Assembly (NCBI RefSeq): GCF_020085105.1
Contig: NC_058063.1
Location: forward strand, 6,358,501 to 6,422,500
From: Siniperca chuatsi
Taxonomy: Eukaryota; Chordata; Actinopteri; Centrarchiformes; Sinipercidae
Reading direction: 5' to 3'
DNA: 64,000 bases
The notes beneath the pieces are model-generated. The model was not told the DNA's origin. It searched no databases and worked only from the letters and a program-made list of their open reading frames with translations. Of the stretch, positions 1-11,984 are shown in pieces; position 1 is the first letter of the stretch; each line of letters begins with the position of its first letter. A program made the translations under genes and the position numbers.

Positions 1-104
1 CACACACACACATATCTAAAGATGAGACGGGGACACACAAGAAACACAAGGAGAGGAGAGCACCAAAAGACACACAGGGATGGGGAGGATAGGGTGCCTG
101 ACTA
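1..104. other. Low-complexity start of window
   Basis: A short CA run (first 12 bases) is followed by purine-rich DNA. No gene or element was recognised. Confidence 0.4.
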
Positions 105-508
105 CAACAGTATTACCTATGACAACAATATATTATCGTTGTCATCGGAAATGGAAGCCGGGGTTTGGAGTAGTGGACCTTGAGCCAGATCAACCGGACC
201 AGGCAGGCACCACGGTGGCTGCTGTGATCGCCTAGGAGGAGAGGAAAGACAGCCGGGATAGGAGCCATGCTGGCCCAGCTTAGACTTAATGCTGCTCCTG
301 GCTAATGTCCAGTCTGGACGAAATTCGACTCAGAATGGCCAAGCAACGGGAATCAGAGACTGTTGTGCCCACATCTTTACAGAGACCTGCTCCATCAACA
401 TTCTTGATCGAGCACTCGACGGGGGGACTGTGTTCCGAGCTGACAGAGCGCAAGACTCTGGCAAGATGAAGGGAGGAGGACTCTGTGTTTACATCGATAT
501 TGCTTGGC
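105..508 (+). mobile_element. LINE fragment (endonuclease region)
   Basis: This is one of four plus-strand copies of the same non-LTR retrotransposon piece (others at 14275-14660, 19130-19557 and 47190-47298). The readable peptide includes FRADRAQDSGKMKGGGLCVY, typical of the apurinic-type endonuclease domain of L2/Rex1-like fish LINEs. No reverse transcriptase follows. The copy ends abruptly at about base 508, where a duplicated host block begins. The reading frame is not complete. Confidence 0.7.
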
Positions 509-1401
509 AAAAGTCTGAAAGCAGATATTGACGCATCTTGTGAAGGTCAATTTGTGTAAAGTGATGAGTGGAGTAGTGAATCAGTGTCAGAAGGGGTTCA
601 TACGGGCAACTATTTATAGAAACTCTTTCTTGATCTTTAAAACCTGCTATGTGTGTGGTGTGTGGTTATGGCTGAAAGCCAGTCTTCCTGCGGTTGCTAT
701 TTTTTGCCTGTGGGTTAGGTTTAACACTTTCTTTCCCCATAACATCTGTACACATATTGCTTGAAAATAAACAAGCAATAAAACTAATCTCACTACCAAA
801 AAGTTGTAGATTTTGCATAAATACCTGATTACATAAATTACATTATTACAAAATCACATTGTTTCTGGTGAGAAAGAAGATTGTAACACTGAAAACATCT
901 GTTTCACCATGAGTTGTATTTGAAGTTGCATCCTGATCAAGGACTGGCAGGGAAATCAAAAAATTAGTGATTAGTTAATTCTAAAATTAATCTACGCTGA
1001 CAGAGTAAGATCCCTGACATTAAAGTCTATACAAACCATCTGTGCCAAAAACACCAGGATGTCATACTGCATCTGGTCGCTTTTTGCAGTATGCTAGCCA
1101 GCATGCTTTTCTGGATATTCTGACCCACAATCCTCTGCGCAGCGGAAGATACGTCACATTGACTGAGCCATCCAGAGAGCTCAGACAGATGACAGCTGAT
1201 TGACAGATGACAGCGTGATGAGAAATAAAGGGAACTAATGTTATGCAAAAGCAACAAAACACTGCCAGCAACAGAGTGCTATGTGTGAAAGGGGATAACA
1301 TGCCTACTGCTGACCAGTCCAATAGATAGTAATAATTGGAATATGAATTGTTTAAGTGAACAAAATAATCAAAGATAACCAATAACAACAAAAGGACATA
1401 T
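509..1401. repeat. Duplicated intergenic block
   Basis: Bases 509-780 recur on the plus strand at about 47300-47530 and inverted at about 23180-23310. Bases 760-1035 are an inverted, diverged copy of about 17030-17170. Bases 1190-1400 match about 47520-47720. No coding exon was recognised in the block. Confidence 0.6.
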
Positions 1402-2022
1402 CTATGAAAGATATTTTGACAATGATGACCTTAGTGAGAACAACAGTCACACCGCTCAGGATCACACTCATCAGGTTTATTATTTCACCAGGCACTTCTA
1501 CAAGAAAGATGATTAGATTAGACTTTCTGCTTTTCTTTTGAACAATAAAGAAATGGCATATTTTGTGCATATTGTTGAGGAAACTACTTTACTTATTATC
1601 CTTTACTGGCTTGAGATCTGGCTAATAATAATATGGATAAATGACCATCAATTGACAAATGCTAATCTGCATAATAAATCTTTATGAGACGCAGGAAGAA
1701 TGTTTTAGCCTCCTTCCAAGTTGTCATGAGGTTCACCACTGCCTTTACAGATGATGATGAAAAAATCATATTTTGACAATATTCCATCATACTTTAATCA
1801 TGTTGAAATAACACATATGTTATCCTTTGTGTTCGCAGCTAAATGATTCTTGACAACATTCTTACCTTGAACCTTTAAATATGTCGCTCTGACAATTACT
1901 GGGTATCTGTTTATGTAGAATCTACAAAAATACAACCCAGTGTCCGAGAAATCCACATGATTGATTTTTATGGAGACAGCGGAGATGTTGGATGTCATTT
2001 CAAATTTGCCATTTTTAACTCC
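1402..2022 (-). pseudogene. H-type Ig receptor pseudogene, truncated copy H1
   Basis: Third receptor type in the cluster. On the minus strand, the 3' half of a V exon (1866-2022) reads open. It has the DTGLYFC motif that contains the second conserved V-domain cysteine, and it ends in a normal donor (CAAG before GTAAGA). A stalk-like exon remnant lies near 1723-1760 but has no clear donor. A transmembrane exon follows at about 1402-1497 (peptide GEIINLMSVILSGVTVVLTK). The 5' half of the V exon and the signal exon are gone: at 2022/2023 the sequence switches to Gypsy LTR DNA. Matching copies are H2 (34430-39236) and H3 (48660-49076). Non-functional. Confidence 0.75.
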
Positions 2023-2690
2023 AGTGCTCTCCCCGTCTGCCTCCGGTGCTCTCCCTCCTACTGACTCTCCTTATCCCCATACCCTCCATATCTGGCTGTC
2101 ACGTAATAAAGAACATTCTTGTCCATCTCGGTGTACCCCGCCCTTTTGTACTGTAACAGAAGGTCGGACCAAACCGTAGGGATGATCCCCGACGATCTCT
2201 TCCCGGACCAGGAGGATGTTATCCGGTGCCATCTCCTTACCCATCCACCACCACACAATCACACAATCGTTTAGCCACTTCGTATCACTCCTTAGGAAGG
2301 AGTTTGGCTCACCTGCTCCGTCGCCGCCACCTCCCCTCCCAGCTCCGCGGCCACAGCAGCCTCCTCCGTTCCCAGCTCCGCGGCTTTGCCACTCCCCATC
2401 TGCTCGCCTGCTCCACCTCCCATCTGGTCGCCAGTCCCAGTCCCAGTCCCCGCTGGATCGCAGCAACCTCCTCCAGTCCCCGCTGCCCAGCCGCCCCGAT
2501 CCTCCAGTCCCTGAGGCCCAGTTACTGCCAGCCTCCAGTCCCCAAGGCCCAGCCACCGGCTCCCTGTCCGGTCGGCAAGCCTCCAGGGGGTCAGAAGCTC
2601 CGTCTTCGCCACCGTCCGCCTGAGGTCCACAGCTCCACGCCTGCCCAGGCTCTGGGCAGTTCCCTGGATCGGCTCGCTCCCCAAGGTGGA
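2023..2690 (+). mobile_element. Gypsy-like LTR and leader fragment
   Basis: Homologous to the better copy at 49077-50239. It begins inside the LTR, has a polyadenylation signal in TAATAAAGAACATTC near 2106, then the LTR end (TGTAACA, about 2154-2159) and the proline-rich start of the internal region. It replaces the 5' half of the H1 V exon. The long glycine- or proline-rich open frames on both strands here are composition effects of this GC-rich leader. Confidence 0.7.
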
Positions 2691-4597
2691 TGGCCACAAG
2701 ACCTTGTGGCCAACATGTGGCCAACACAGCCAGGACAGAAAGCTTCGACTTTTTATTTTTCATATGCACATTTACTATGTCAGACAATTACAAACCTAAT
2801 AAAAGCCAGCATCCAGTCAAACAGAGAAAAAAATGTCTTGTGGAAACATTTTCTACATTAGTGAATGTTTTATTCTAAACACATAATGTGTACGTCACTT
2901 ACTCCTCCCTCCCTGTAGACTCTCCCTAATGTAGAGGCCCATCACTTCGTCAACATTACAGAGGAAAGTAATCCAGTGTTCTCCACTTCATATCAGGTTT
3001 TATTTAACAAGGATTTGACTTTATTCTCACAGAGCTTTGATCGACAAACATCGACAAGCTTTGATCAACAACAAACAACTTAAATAAGACTGAGAGCAGG
3101 AGAGGAAGAACCATGTGAGAATCAAAACTAGCTCTACCACAAGCAATAAAATAATATATTTACCTTAACATTGATTCTTTTTCACAAAATTAGACTTTAG
3201 ACAGATTGATCTTAATTCCTCCCATCTGATACCCTACGCTTACTATACTGAATATTTGTTGGAACAAGAATGAACTGCTGCTGCTGTATGCACCTGATGA
3301 CCAAGTAAGAGGAGGACCCACCGCTTCTGCAGTGAAAGTAATGGTATCAATTGTAGTGATCCTTTAAGGTAAAGTCTAATGCAGGCTAGACAACATTTGC
3401 CATAGTTTGCCTGTTCCAAATGTTATAGATCTGAGACAAAAACTCTCATGTTGGCATAGAATTCAGTCGTGACTCCATAACAACATAAACAGTGTACAAC
3501 ATGGCTTCGAAGAAGGTGAAAATGGACCCTAGTGTCGTCTGGACACAAGAGATGGAGGGGAGGCATTCTGGCATCTGGCACATCTCTCCAACTGGAATAA
3601 TCTCATAATCACTACTGAAATCTGAGATCACATGTTGATGTTTTTGCACCTTTGTGTCATCTAAGTTGTCCTTGTACCATTATTTATTACATGTGAGCCC
3701 AGATAGGTCAAACTACCTTTTCTTCTCCTTTTATGACGTGCTGAGTCATAATGTTTTTTTTGTCTTAACTCTCTCCTTTTACCTGCTGTTTGTGTTTTTG
3801 ATCATATTGTTACACATTAAGACTGCCAGGAGAGAGAAACAGTTGCTGGTATGTTCAGGACACCAGTTACTTTTTTCAGCCGTCATGCTTGTGCTATAGG
3901 GAAAAAAATTCACTGACCAGCATTAGAAACTTGATAGATGAGAGTGTGACCTGAAACTATGGCTGAGTATGTTAATGCAGATGTGTATTCTGGAGAAGAA
4001 GTTTCTTGAAGTTTGAATGCAGATGTTGATGTAGCTTGTGAAGGTAAAGTAGTTAAATAAGTTTGTGTAAAGTTGAGATTGACTGATATCTTTTTCAAAG
4101 TAACATCACTCTTGGTTTTTGAAAACAGCAAATCATTTGATATTTGTGGTCAAGTCTTATTGGTGGAGACTTTATTTTTCACTCACACGGACAATGTCTG
4201 TCACTACAGGGTGCTGGTTTATTCCATCGTTGTTTTTTTAATTGACATTTTTTCCAATCTGTATAAATAAAGAGTCTGATATTATTTAGTCTAACTCAAG
4301 TAGGCCAGTTTTCACTGTTTCTTTTTTTTTACTTTGCTACAAAGCTTTGTCTTTAAAGGCCTCATGACTTTCATGTCAGTTGTGCTCAGACCGCACTGTG
4401 CTGCCTCTTCCTGTGAAGTGATGTGTATCTCACTCACTCCTCCCTCCCCCTGACTGTCAAACTTACTCACAGGACGAGTCAAATGGTCTGCCATCAGTGT
4501 CCTTTGTGGCTCCTCCTCATCAAACATCAAATATGTCCTTGTTCCTCTTAGATGAAGATCGGAGACATACAAAATAAGAAAGACAGAGACTTTGGCT
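2691..4597. repeat. Anonymous cassette, copy 1
   Basis: One of three direct copies of a host-derived cassette (others within 39985-42633 and 55641-58792). An inverted partial copy lies at about 29234-30290. It contains a short motif near 4380-4470 that is repeated throughout the window. An apparent 98-codon frame (4312-4608, minus) is shared by the copies, but its start codon is supplied by the neighbouring solo LTR, so I do not call a gene. No known protein domain was recognised. Confidence 0.65.
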
Positions 4598-4602
4598 GAG
4601 AG

Positions 4603-5203
4603 TGTCATAGTTCGAGGTTTTGTCCTGTTTCCTGTTTTATTTTGTAGTGTGCTCCTCTCCTCGTGTGTCGTATGTTTTACTTCCTGTCTTTGTTTGCTTT
4701 CCCTCCAGTTTAGATTGTTGGCCCCACCTTGATTGTTTGCACCTGTGTCTCGTTGTCGCCCTTACCTCAGTGTATTTAGTCCGGGGCTTTTCATTTGTTC
4801 ATTGTCATGTGCATTTTGGTTGTGCTTTGTTCCCGTGTCATACATCCTGGCTTTTTGGATTCCTGTAAGTTCTGTTGGACTGACTCTTAATTTCCTTGTA
4901 CCTTACCTGTACTATGGACTTTTGTATTTTGCCTGCCCTGTCGGATTTTGTTTGCCTGTTGGACTTGTTCCCTGTTATTTGACCACTGCCTGCTTTAGGC
5001 CCGTGGGTGTTTCGTGCCTATGGTCACGGCCTCCATGTTCTCTCCCTTGTCTGCAAAGCTTTCCGTCCCCGGAGCCTCGCCGCTCTAGAAGAGCTCAGAT
5101 CCCCCACTGTTTGCTTGCAGTATATAATAAAAACGCTTGCTACCTCATCCAAATACCACTTAGTTGTGTTCTGCATTTGGGTTCTTAAATTGTGCACATA
5201 ACA
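4603..5203 (+). mobile_element. Solo LTR with GAGAG target duplication
   Basis: It starts TGTCATAG and ends CATAACA (TG...CA termini) and is flanked by GAGAG on both sides (4598-4602 and 5204-5208). It carries AATAAA near 5128 on the plus strand. The inverted cassette copy near 29330 has the uninterrupted, pre-insertion sequence. Related LTRs at the same site occur at 42634-43309 and 58793-59394, so the insertion predates duplication of the direct units. The family is probably Gypsy-like (inference from size and termini). Confidence 0.8.
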
Positions 5204-5314
5204 GAGAGAGAGACAGAAAAAACACAAAGAAAATGCAAACTCACCATGAATATAGGAACTTTATTAAAATGTCCTTCTGCTGGGTCGCAGCGGTTTAATA
5301 AGATAAATCGTCAG

Positions 5315-5470
5315 TCATACTCGGAGGTGCAGTTCCAGTTTCTTCCTGCTGGCAGCATAAATAGCATAAGCTTCCACTTCCCTCTCTGATGCAGGCCTCC
5401 TGCTTCTTATTGCTGTTGAATACAGACATAAAGTCAGTGCTGCGTCCTTCAGATCATCAAAGACCAGATT
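5315..5470 (-). pseudogene. Orphan type-2 cytoplasmic tail exon
   Basis: On the minus strand an acceptor (TTTAGAG) precedes 52 codons ending in TGA. The peptide contains DDLKDAALTL and RSRRPASEREVE, then IYAASRKK. This is homologous to the tail exon of the receptors, but the ITIM tyrosine (LNYAAV in copies A-E) is replaced by aspartate (LKDAAL). No V or transmembrane exon of the same type lies directly upstream, so it is either a relic of a lost gene or an alternative last exon of gene A 2.8 kb upstream. Similar exons lie at 29090-29233, 33020-33168, 43395-43547 and 59487-59609. Confidence 0.65.
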
Positions 5471-5714
5471 CTCTAAACAAAAGTATTGACAGTCACATCT
5501 TACACAACTGAGTCTGATAAAGTAGACTAATGATAAATACTATCTGTTGTACTCTGTTATTGATGTTAATTTTTACAGTACTACACCACAGTCCTTTACA
5601 CACATTAGAATCTAAGACGTAAAGATATAAAATTGTGCAGAAGTTCAAATATAGGAATAAATGCCGACCCCTGTGCGACTGGCCTGAAAGCCTCCGCCGA
5701 GCTGCCTTAAAGGT

Positions 5715-6165
5715 GCCGTTTGACACCCAACAAATCCCACCATGAGCAAGCAATTGGCGACAGTGGCAAGAAAAAACGTCCTTTAAGAACCTCGAGCAGA
5801 ACCAGACTCAATGGTGGGCCCGCTGCCGTGTTAGGTTTTGAGAGAGAGAGGTTTTGGGGGTGGGGGAGAGGGAGGCACAATGCAAATACCACCTAGAATT
5901 ATTATTATTATTATTATTTTAATAGTAGAATAGTAATTGTAGTGTAAAATATTAATAAAATAATAATAATAGGAATGACAGCTATAGGAAAAATAATGTC
6001 AGTAATAGTAACAGAGCCAATAACAACAACTGTAGTAGCAAATGCCGCGCAGGAACACAGGGGCAGCAAATTGCCCACAACCACAGATCCAGACTCTGCA
6101 GCTCCAGAGGCAGAAATACCTGCAATAAGAAAAGAGAAGCCGGTCTTGGTAATTACTGAACACGA
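5715..6165 (+). repeat. Dispersed fish repeat with ATT microsatellite
   Basis: A stretch beginning near CAACAAATCCCACCATGAGC recurs at 32067-32230. It continues into an ATT/AT-rich tract (5897-5975) and the segment ending near 6165. This resembles a common non-autonomous dispersed element of fish genomes; the superfamily is not assigned. The short open frame across 5975-6169 is part of the repeat. Confidence 0.5.
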
Positions 6166-8234
6166 TTAGGTTCTTGGGGGAACTTGTCTGGCACTCATGG
6201 CCCTCGTTGGTGAGGATGCGGCAGGCAGGATCATATGGATTTATGGATACACCTGTATTTAATAGACGATTAATGATGAGACGTCACAGCATTTTCTCCT
6301 AACAAGTCCAAATGAGTCATCTGATATGAAACATTTTCAGAAAGATAAGAGACTGATTTGGCCACTTCTCTAATCTTACTGTCTTCATGTGATTGGATGT
6401 GGGGGGCTCACACCTGATCTGTGGCAGTCTGTGATGGGAACTGGGACTTGGGAAATCTATAGTGAAATGATGAAGTTTAAGAAAACTGTAACATGTTGAC
6501 ACTCTTTATATTTACTTTTTGACATAACAGACACGGCCCACGGCATTATGCACATGTACATGATTTGCTGATTTATTTACCAACTCACAATATAATATAG
6601 GAGACAACAAGCAAGGAATGTAATTTAGTTCATCCAGCTTATTATCCAGAAACTGGACATTTGCTAAAAGAATACTCAGTAGAGGAGGCCGGTATGCACG
6701 TTACCTCAGCCTGACCAGGACCCGGCCTGCGACCCTTGTTTCCTTTATTCTGTTTTCCAGGTGCGCCAACAGGTAACCGACGCCATGGATATTCCTTATT
6801 GTTTGTTGATCGTGGTGAGAAAGTGTCCACCAGCGATCTGATGTGCAAAAGTTGTTCTCTGTCATATTGTATGATAAGGTTCACATGGGTGGCACGCATG
6901 TTGTGAAAAAGACAACAATAAATAACAAAATAAAACAAGAAAAACTCAGTTGATGGCACCATGTTTCCCCATCTCATCTACCAGCACAACTCCAATGTGA
7001 GAGATGCACGACAAAATACACTCAAAATTTCAGCCAAGGGTCACGTGAGGCTTCAGCATTCAGAATTAGCCAGATCAAGTGGGTAAGTTATAGTCAATTT
7101 AATAAGAAATTCCTTCTTTGTGTTACTATCCCTCAACTGTGGATCAGCAAGGAAACACAGTGGTTTGGAGGGCTTTAAGCTAACATGAAGGAAAGGTGTG
7201 GTGAGACTGTTTCCTCAACTGCTGTTTCCAAATTCAAGAATGAGCTTTGAACCTCAGCTAACATTTGGTGTTTTACAGCCACAAGCTAAAGTTGTATTTC
7301 TGTTTATTGTATTGTGATACAAAGATTGTACATTTTTATAATTGACTTTTTTCAAACTAACTGGTGAGTGTAAGGCTCAAGAAACACTGAAAGAAAATAA
7401 CATTCACTGACTGCAGAGTTTTCTTGCCTGCAGTGGGCAACATCAGCATTACCACATCTTGTCATGCACTGATCGCGGTTTTAGAGGTGATCATTGTTTT
7501 GTCGTCTCAGAAGGTAAACTCTTTTCATCTTTTATACTTCGCTCTCTGTGAGAACAGTGCAGTCACATTGCAGCACTCCCTCACCCCATCTGAATGCTAG
7601 AAGTTGCAACTCTCCTGTAAAAGTGTTGTTCCTGAGAGAATAATTTCCCAGATAAATGGGTCCTAACAGCTTCGTTAGGATCTGTGCTTCAGCATGGTGT
7701 CTTCAAGTGGTACACAAGTCTGTCACTATCAAATGTAAGATAACAACAAGTCATATTAACAATAATAGTTTTATTTGGTGTGTTTTGTGGCTGTCTGTGG
7801 CTAAATCGTGAAAGAAACACACTGGTGAAAACAAAACCAAGCTGAAGGCCAGTCTTCCTGTGGTTGAGACTTGTCTTTAGGCTGATTCAGTTTTCTTACC
7901 ACACATACATGTTCATTTTAAAAAACACAACCAGGGGCTAGAACTGGATGGCTGCTGTATTTTTCTTCCCCATACCAGTATAGACACACAGTCTATTAAG
8001 TCAGCATTTAAAATATCCACTTTCTGTATTGATGTACTCTAATTATGTCTTTAAAAGAGGGATAATAATTAAAACTCAGCACTAGGAAGAAGACTACACA
8101 TTTTATTTTGACATTTTTTTTAACAAACTGACGATAAGTCCTCCTGTCCACCACACACACAAAAGCACAACTGCAGATTAATATGATAAAGCATCAGTTC
8201 CATTCTGAACAGCATTCCTTGTTGCCTCCTGAGC
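6166..8234. repeat. Duplicated 3' flank of a type-1 receptor
   Basis: This gene-free flank matches about 43700-45225 in direct orientation and about 27034-28700 inverted. Examples are the CTCATCTGATATGA-like segment near 6320 and the segment near 7410-7690. No exon or RNA gene was recognised. Confidence 0.65.
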
Positions 8235-9618
8235 CTATCTAGTAGCAGAATACACAACATTCGGCTCCACTTCTCTTCTTCTTCCTTTTGGACAGAAATT
8301 CACTGCTGCGTAGTTCAGCTCATCAGAGCCCAGATTCTGTTAAAAAGAATATTTACAGTCACTTATCTTTCCCAGCTGATATTTAGAGAAAAACTAAGTA
8401 ATGACTGGATATAATTTTTTAAACTGTAAAACAAGAAAAAGTAAAGTATAACATTTGGTTCACCTCATGCTGTTGGGTATTCTGTTCTTCACTGGCAGCT
8501 GAATGACAGAGACAATAAGTCGAATCAGGTGACAAAAATGAAAAATTAGTGAAAAAAGTACAAAACCAAACGCAACATAGAAAGAGTAGCTTTAAAAAAA
8601 GTACCTTTCTGAAGTTTCCTGTTTTTAACAACCAGACCAACGACGACCATTACGAGGAAAACAGTCAGACCGCCCAGGATCACACTCATCAACATTGTTA
8701 TTCTGTCACACTCTGCTAAAAGAAAGATAATATAATTAGACTCTATTTTCCCTTTACTGGTTTGAGAACTTCTAACATTAAACTGACAAAAGTTAAATTA
8801 GCCATACTGTTTTTATCTTAAGACGACTAGAAGTGAAACTGTACAATGAAAGAAATCTTAAAGAGAATCTTACTTTTAGACTTTCTGTCAACGTCTTCAT
8901 GAGATTCATCACTGCCTTTTAACAAAATGAAGATACATTTAATGTTGATTTTACTTGGAAAAATTGTGTCACACTCCTTTGTCATGACAATGATTAAATA
9001 GCCACACATTTTCTTATAGGGCAATTATTAAATTAGCAAACACAGAAAGACATGGCAGAAGAATTGATACCACAGGATTTTATAATAATCTTACCTTCAA
9101 CATTTAAATGTGTCACACTTAAAATTGTCCGTCCCGCTGTGTAAAATCCGCAGAAATACAGCCCAGAGTCAGAAAAATCCACTGTCTTAATTTTAAGAGA
9201 GACAGTGGAGGTGTTGGAGCTCATTTCAAATGTTTTATTTGAAAATCCATCACAGTAGAAAGGGTTGCTGGCAGAGCTGGTCATAGTGGAGATACAGCTG
9301 GCCATGGATCTGTTGACCAGTCTGAACCAGGTTGCCACCCCTGTACTTTTGGAAACGTTGGTACAAAGCAGCGTGGCTTCTTTACCAGGCTGGACCTCCA
9401 CAGTCTGAGACTCAGAAGCTGAGACAGAGATCCAGCCTGAAACAAACAGCAGACAACAGGAGATGTACTTGTTATAAGAAGGTAAACAATACCTCTTAAT
9501 AAATTCAATAATAAGCAAATTTGTTTTCTTGCTGGTAGCAATGAAGTTGAGAAATATACTGGCAGTACTTACTGATGCTGCAGATAATTAAAGTTGTTAT
9601 CGAGGTGAAGTTCATCAT
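8235..9618 (-). CDS. Inhibitory single V-set Ig receptor, copy A
   Basis: Predicted surface receptor of 225 residues that would bind an unknown ligand with one V domain and inhibit through an ITIM. Exons (minus strand): 9573-9618 signal peptide, 9095-9436 V domain, 8874-8915 stalk, 8605-8715 transmembrane, 8464-8498 linker, 8235-8336 tail with TAG. All have GT/AG borders and join in one frame (phase 1, last intron phase 0). Signal MMNFTSITTLIICSIS; V domain residues 17-130 with C40, W52 and DSGLYFC (C111). Extra cysteines C63 and C77 are absent from B-F. The stalk has a free Cys146. The membrane helix, about 149-173, has no charged residue, so adaptor pairing through the membrane is not indicated. 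The tail has LNYAAV (Tyr201, ITIM) and VVYSAT (Tyr221). It resembles fish NITR-like or related V-set families but has no J-like motif after the V domain. The start is the first of two adjacent ATGs; the second is equally possible. Confidence 0.85.
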
Positions 9619-9700
9619 AGTGCGTATGAATGCAGCTCTGCATTGTCTGTAATTAAACTGTGCTCCAGGAAGGGTGCTCTCAACTTAAGAGGCGGGCTCT
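9619..9700 (-). promoter_or_regulatory. Proximal promoter of copy A
   Basis: Upstream of the start, an Ets-type CCAGGAAG (9665-9672) and a GC-box-like AGGCGGG (9689-9695) occur in the same arrangement as in the other copies. No TATA box was seen. Function is inferred from conservation across copies. Confidence 0.5.
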
Positions 9701-11984
9701 CTTTTCATGTTATCCTGTTATCATGTTATCATACATGCAACATGAGTGAAATGAGTTGAGTGAAAAGTTATCAAAGAAATGTTCAAACCAAATAAAAAAA
9801 AATCATCAGATACATCGAGGCCTTTATGTTGGATGGTCCCATCTAATCCTTTTATAAAAATTAAGATTCACATAACCTTAGTCAATCTCGACCATAAAAA
9901 TGACTGTAGCAGACAGCTGAGAGATGTCAGGAAACATAATGCTTAAAAGAGTTCTTGTGCAAACTACAGAATTAGAGATAATAGTTTACATGTTTAAAGT
10001 GCTTTATGTGTAGTTGCACATCAAATACACTGGGAAAAAAACCCAGGTAGAAACAACATAAAGACAAGTGGAATTTTAAATCATCTGATAAATGGAAGAG
10101 GCATGTTTTATCACAGCCACTTTTCTTAATGTGTCTGTATCAGAAGCTTAATATTCTCACTTTTTGTAAGTGGGGAACTTCCTGTTGTCTCTTTGTTATC
10201 TACAGTTCCAGACTTGAGTAGTTGACAATACAGATGCTGGTCATGTGTTTGTTCTGCCCTGGTCGTTGGTATCCATGACAGATGAATTCAGTTATTTACT
10301 TTTCTCTTTTACAAATATTTTAATTATCTAACAGAATATTTATCCCATTACATGCTTTAGTGTGTGAGTGTAAAGATCTGTGTTTCCATAATATGTCCAT
10401 ACGTACTCACAGCAGTGGATCACTGAGCTGAGCCTGGCTGGTTCTAGAGGAACATGACTTCCAATGGCTGCCAGTCTGGCTCTGCCTCTGGCCTATACAC
10501 ATTACTGAAATTCAAAGGACAGGCAGACTCTGTGGTTTTCTTAGTATTGAGTCAGACAAAGTTCAGTTCACAGCTGACAGAGAACAAATGCAACTATGTT
10601 TTTGCTGAATGTTATAACCAGAGTTGGGTACAGTACAGTAATGTGATGCCTTCCAAAAGCTCCTTCTTCACTGTGTCAGTGATGCAAGAGAGGTGCAAAT
10701 TGTAGTGAATCATCGTCTGCCAGGCTGCGATCTGGGCAGAAGAAACAGCGATGGAAGCACACAGGGTCAGAATGGAGCTGGAGGCAGACACCACTGGAGG
10801 AAAACAGTCTTCTTATGTAGTCAACAGTTGCTGTCTGTAGCGTAGCTGAAGAAAAATGGACTAAAAGTCTTCAGTCCTGCGCAAGCGAGCGACAAACCCA
10901 CTACTGATAGCCTTAGAGGGCGAAGCATATACAAAATACAGAGACCCCCGACCCGCCTGCTTTGATCCTGATGGTATGATCTGTGCTTTTCATCGCACGC
11001 ACGTGAACATGTACACAACGTTGAGTCAGTTCGTGTGGCTGAGCAGGGTGGAGAAAATTTTTTATCGTAGGTGAAAGAGAGAACGAGAAAAAGAGAAAAG
11101 ATGGAGCAAGGAGAAAGGAGAAAAACCCTGGACGAAAATGCAGCAAAAAAACAACATGGTAGAAGGGCCTATCCTTCCCGAGTTTTAAAAAACAAGTAAA
11201 TGGCATCAACACTTTATAGTGCTTTGTAATACAGGAGATACGTATGCATGAAATAATATTGCTAATAAAGACCTGTGTACTCTGTACCCTCTACCTGTAT
11301 GCTATATTCTGTCAGGTGGAAGTACCTCCAGTTACTCAGAGCTGCAGAGCTTCATGATGATCAACACAAGTGCAGTCAGGAAATGCCAGGTGCAAAACAA
11401 ACACTCCAATAGTGCACAACAATTATATATATGAATATTTATTCCTGTAGCCTTAATTATGGATATGCAACTGACTAACTGTTGAAACTGAAGACACTTC
11501 GCTGTTTTTTACTATTCTGAAGCAGTTTGTATGTGTAGTAATAAAACATAAAGATATGTTACTGGCATAAACAGTAAACAAAAAAAATGAAACAAAACAG
11601 TTAGAGGATATATGTTCTGTTGTGAATGTGAATGTGGAGATTGGCCTGGGCTGACATTAAATTCCCAGCCTGAATTATAATCCCAGTCCGGCCCTGGGTC
11701 GACATCATTTTAGTCTCAGTGGAGAGAGACTGCCAAAAAAGAAGGAATACGTCTTTGGGTTAATCCAAAAGAGCATGTCATGTCATGTTAACTGGCACTA
11801 GCTGTCAAAGCGCCAAATACTCTGTCAAGATTAACACCTCACATCATGTGTTAACATTATCTTTACTTCATTCACGTCTCTCCTGAGTGAACTGTTGGTA
11901 TGATTGTGTATGTGTGTGTGTGTGAAGCTGAGAGCATTGCTGTGAGGATAGGACTGTGTGTGGTCACTGGGCGAGGTGTTGTGA
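9701..11984. other. Intergenic DNA, no gene recognised
   Basis: Bases 9960-10140 resemble the upstream region of copy F (61290-61480). An open frame of 83 codons at 10454-10705 shows no recognisable domain. A GT-rich microsatellite lies near 11905-11930. No exon could be supported. Confidence 0.5.

Noticed and set aside
2071..2787. Long Gly/Trp-rich minus-strand frame and Pro-rich plus-strand frames
   Set aside because: They overlap on both strands in the GC-rich leader of a Gypsy fragment; this is a composition effect without domains.
4312..4608. 98-codon frame repeated in three cassettes
   Set aside because: Its ATG comes from the end of a solo LTR, the codons after the LTR border vary in length and stop position, and there is no recognisable domain.
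8235..9618. Formal assignment as NITR
   Set aside because: Single V domain and ITIM fit, but the J-like motif and usual NITR hallmarks were not seen; family placement needs a phylogeny.
10454..10705. 83-codon open frame upstream of copy A
   Set aside because: No homologous copy in the window, no domain, and no splice-site pattern shared with the family.
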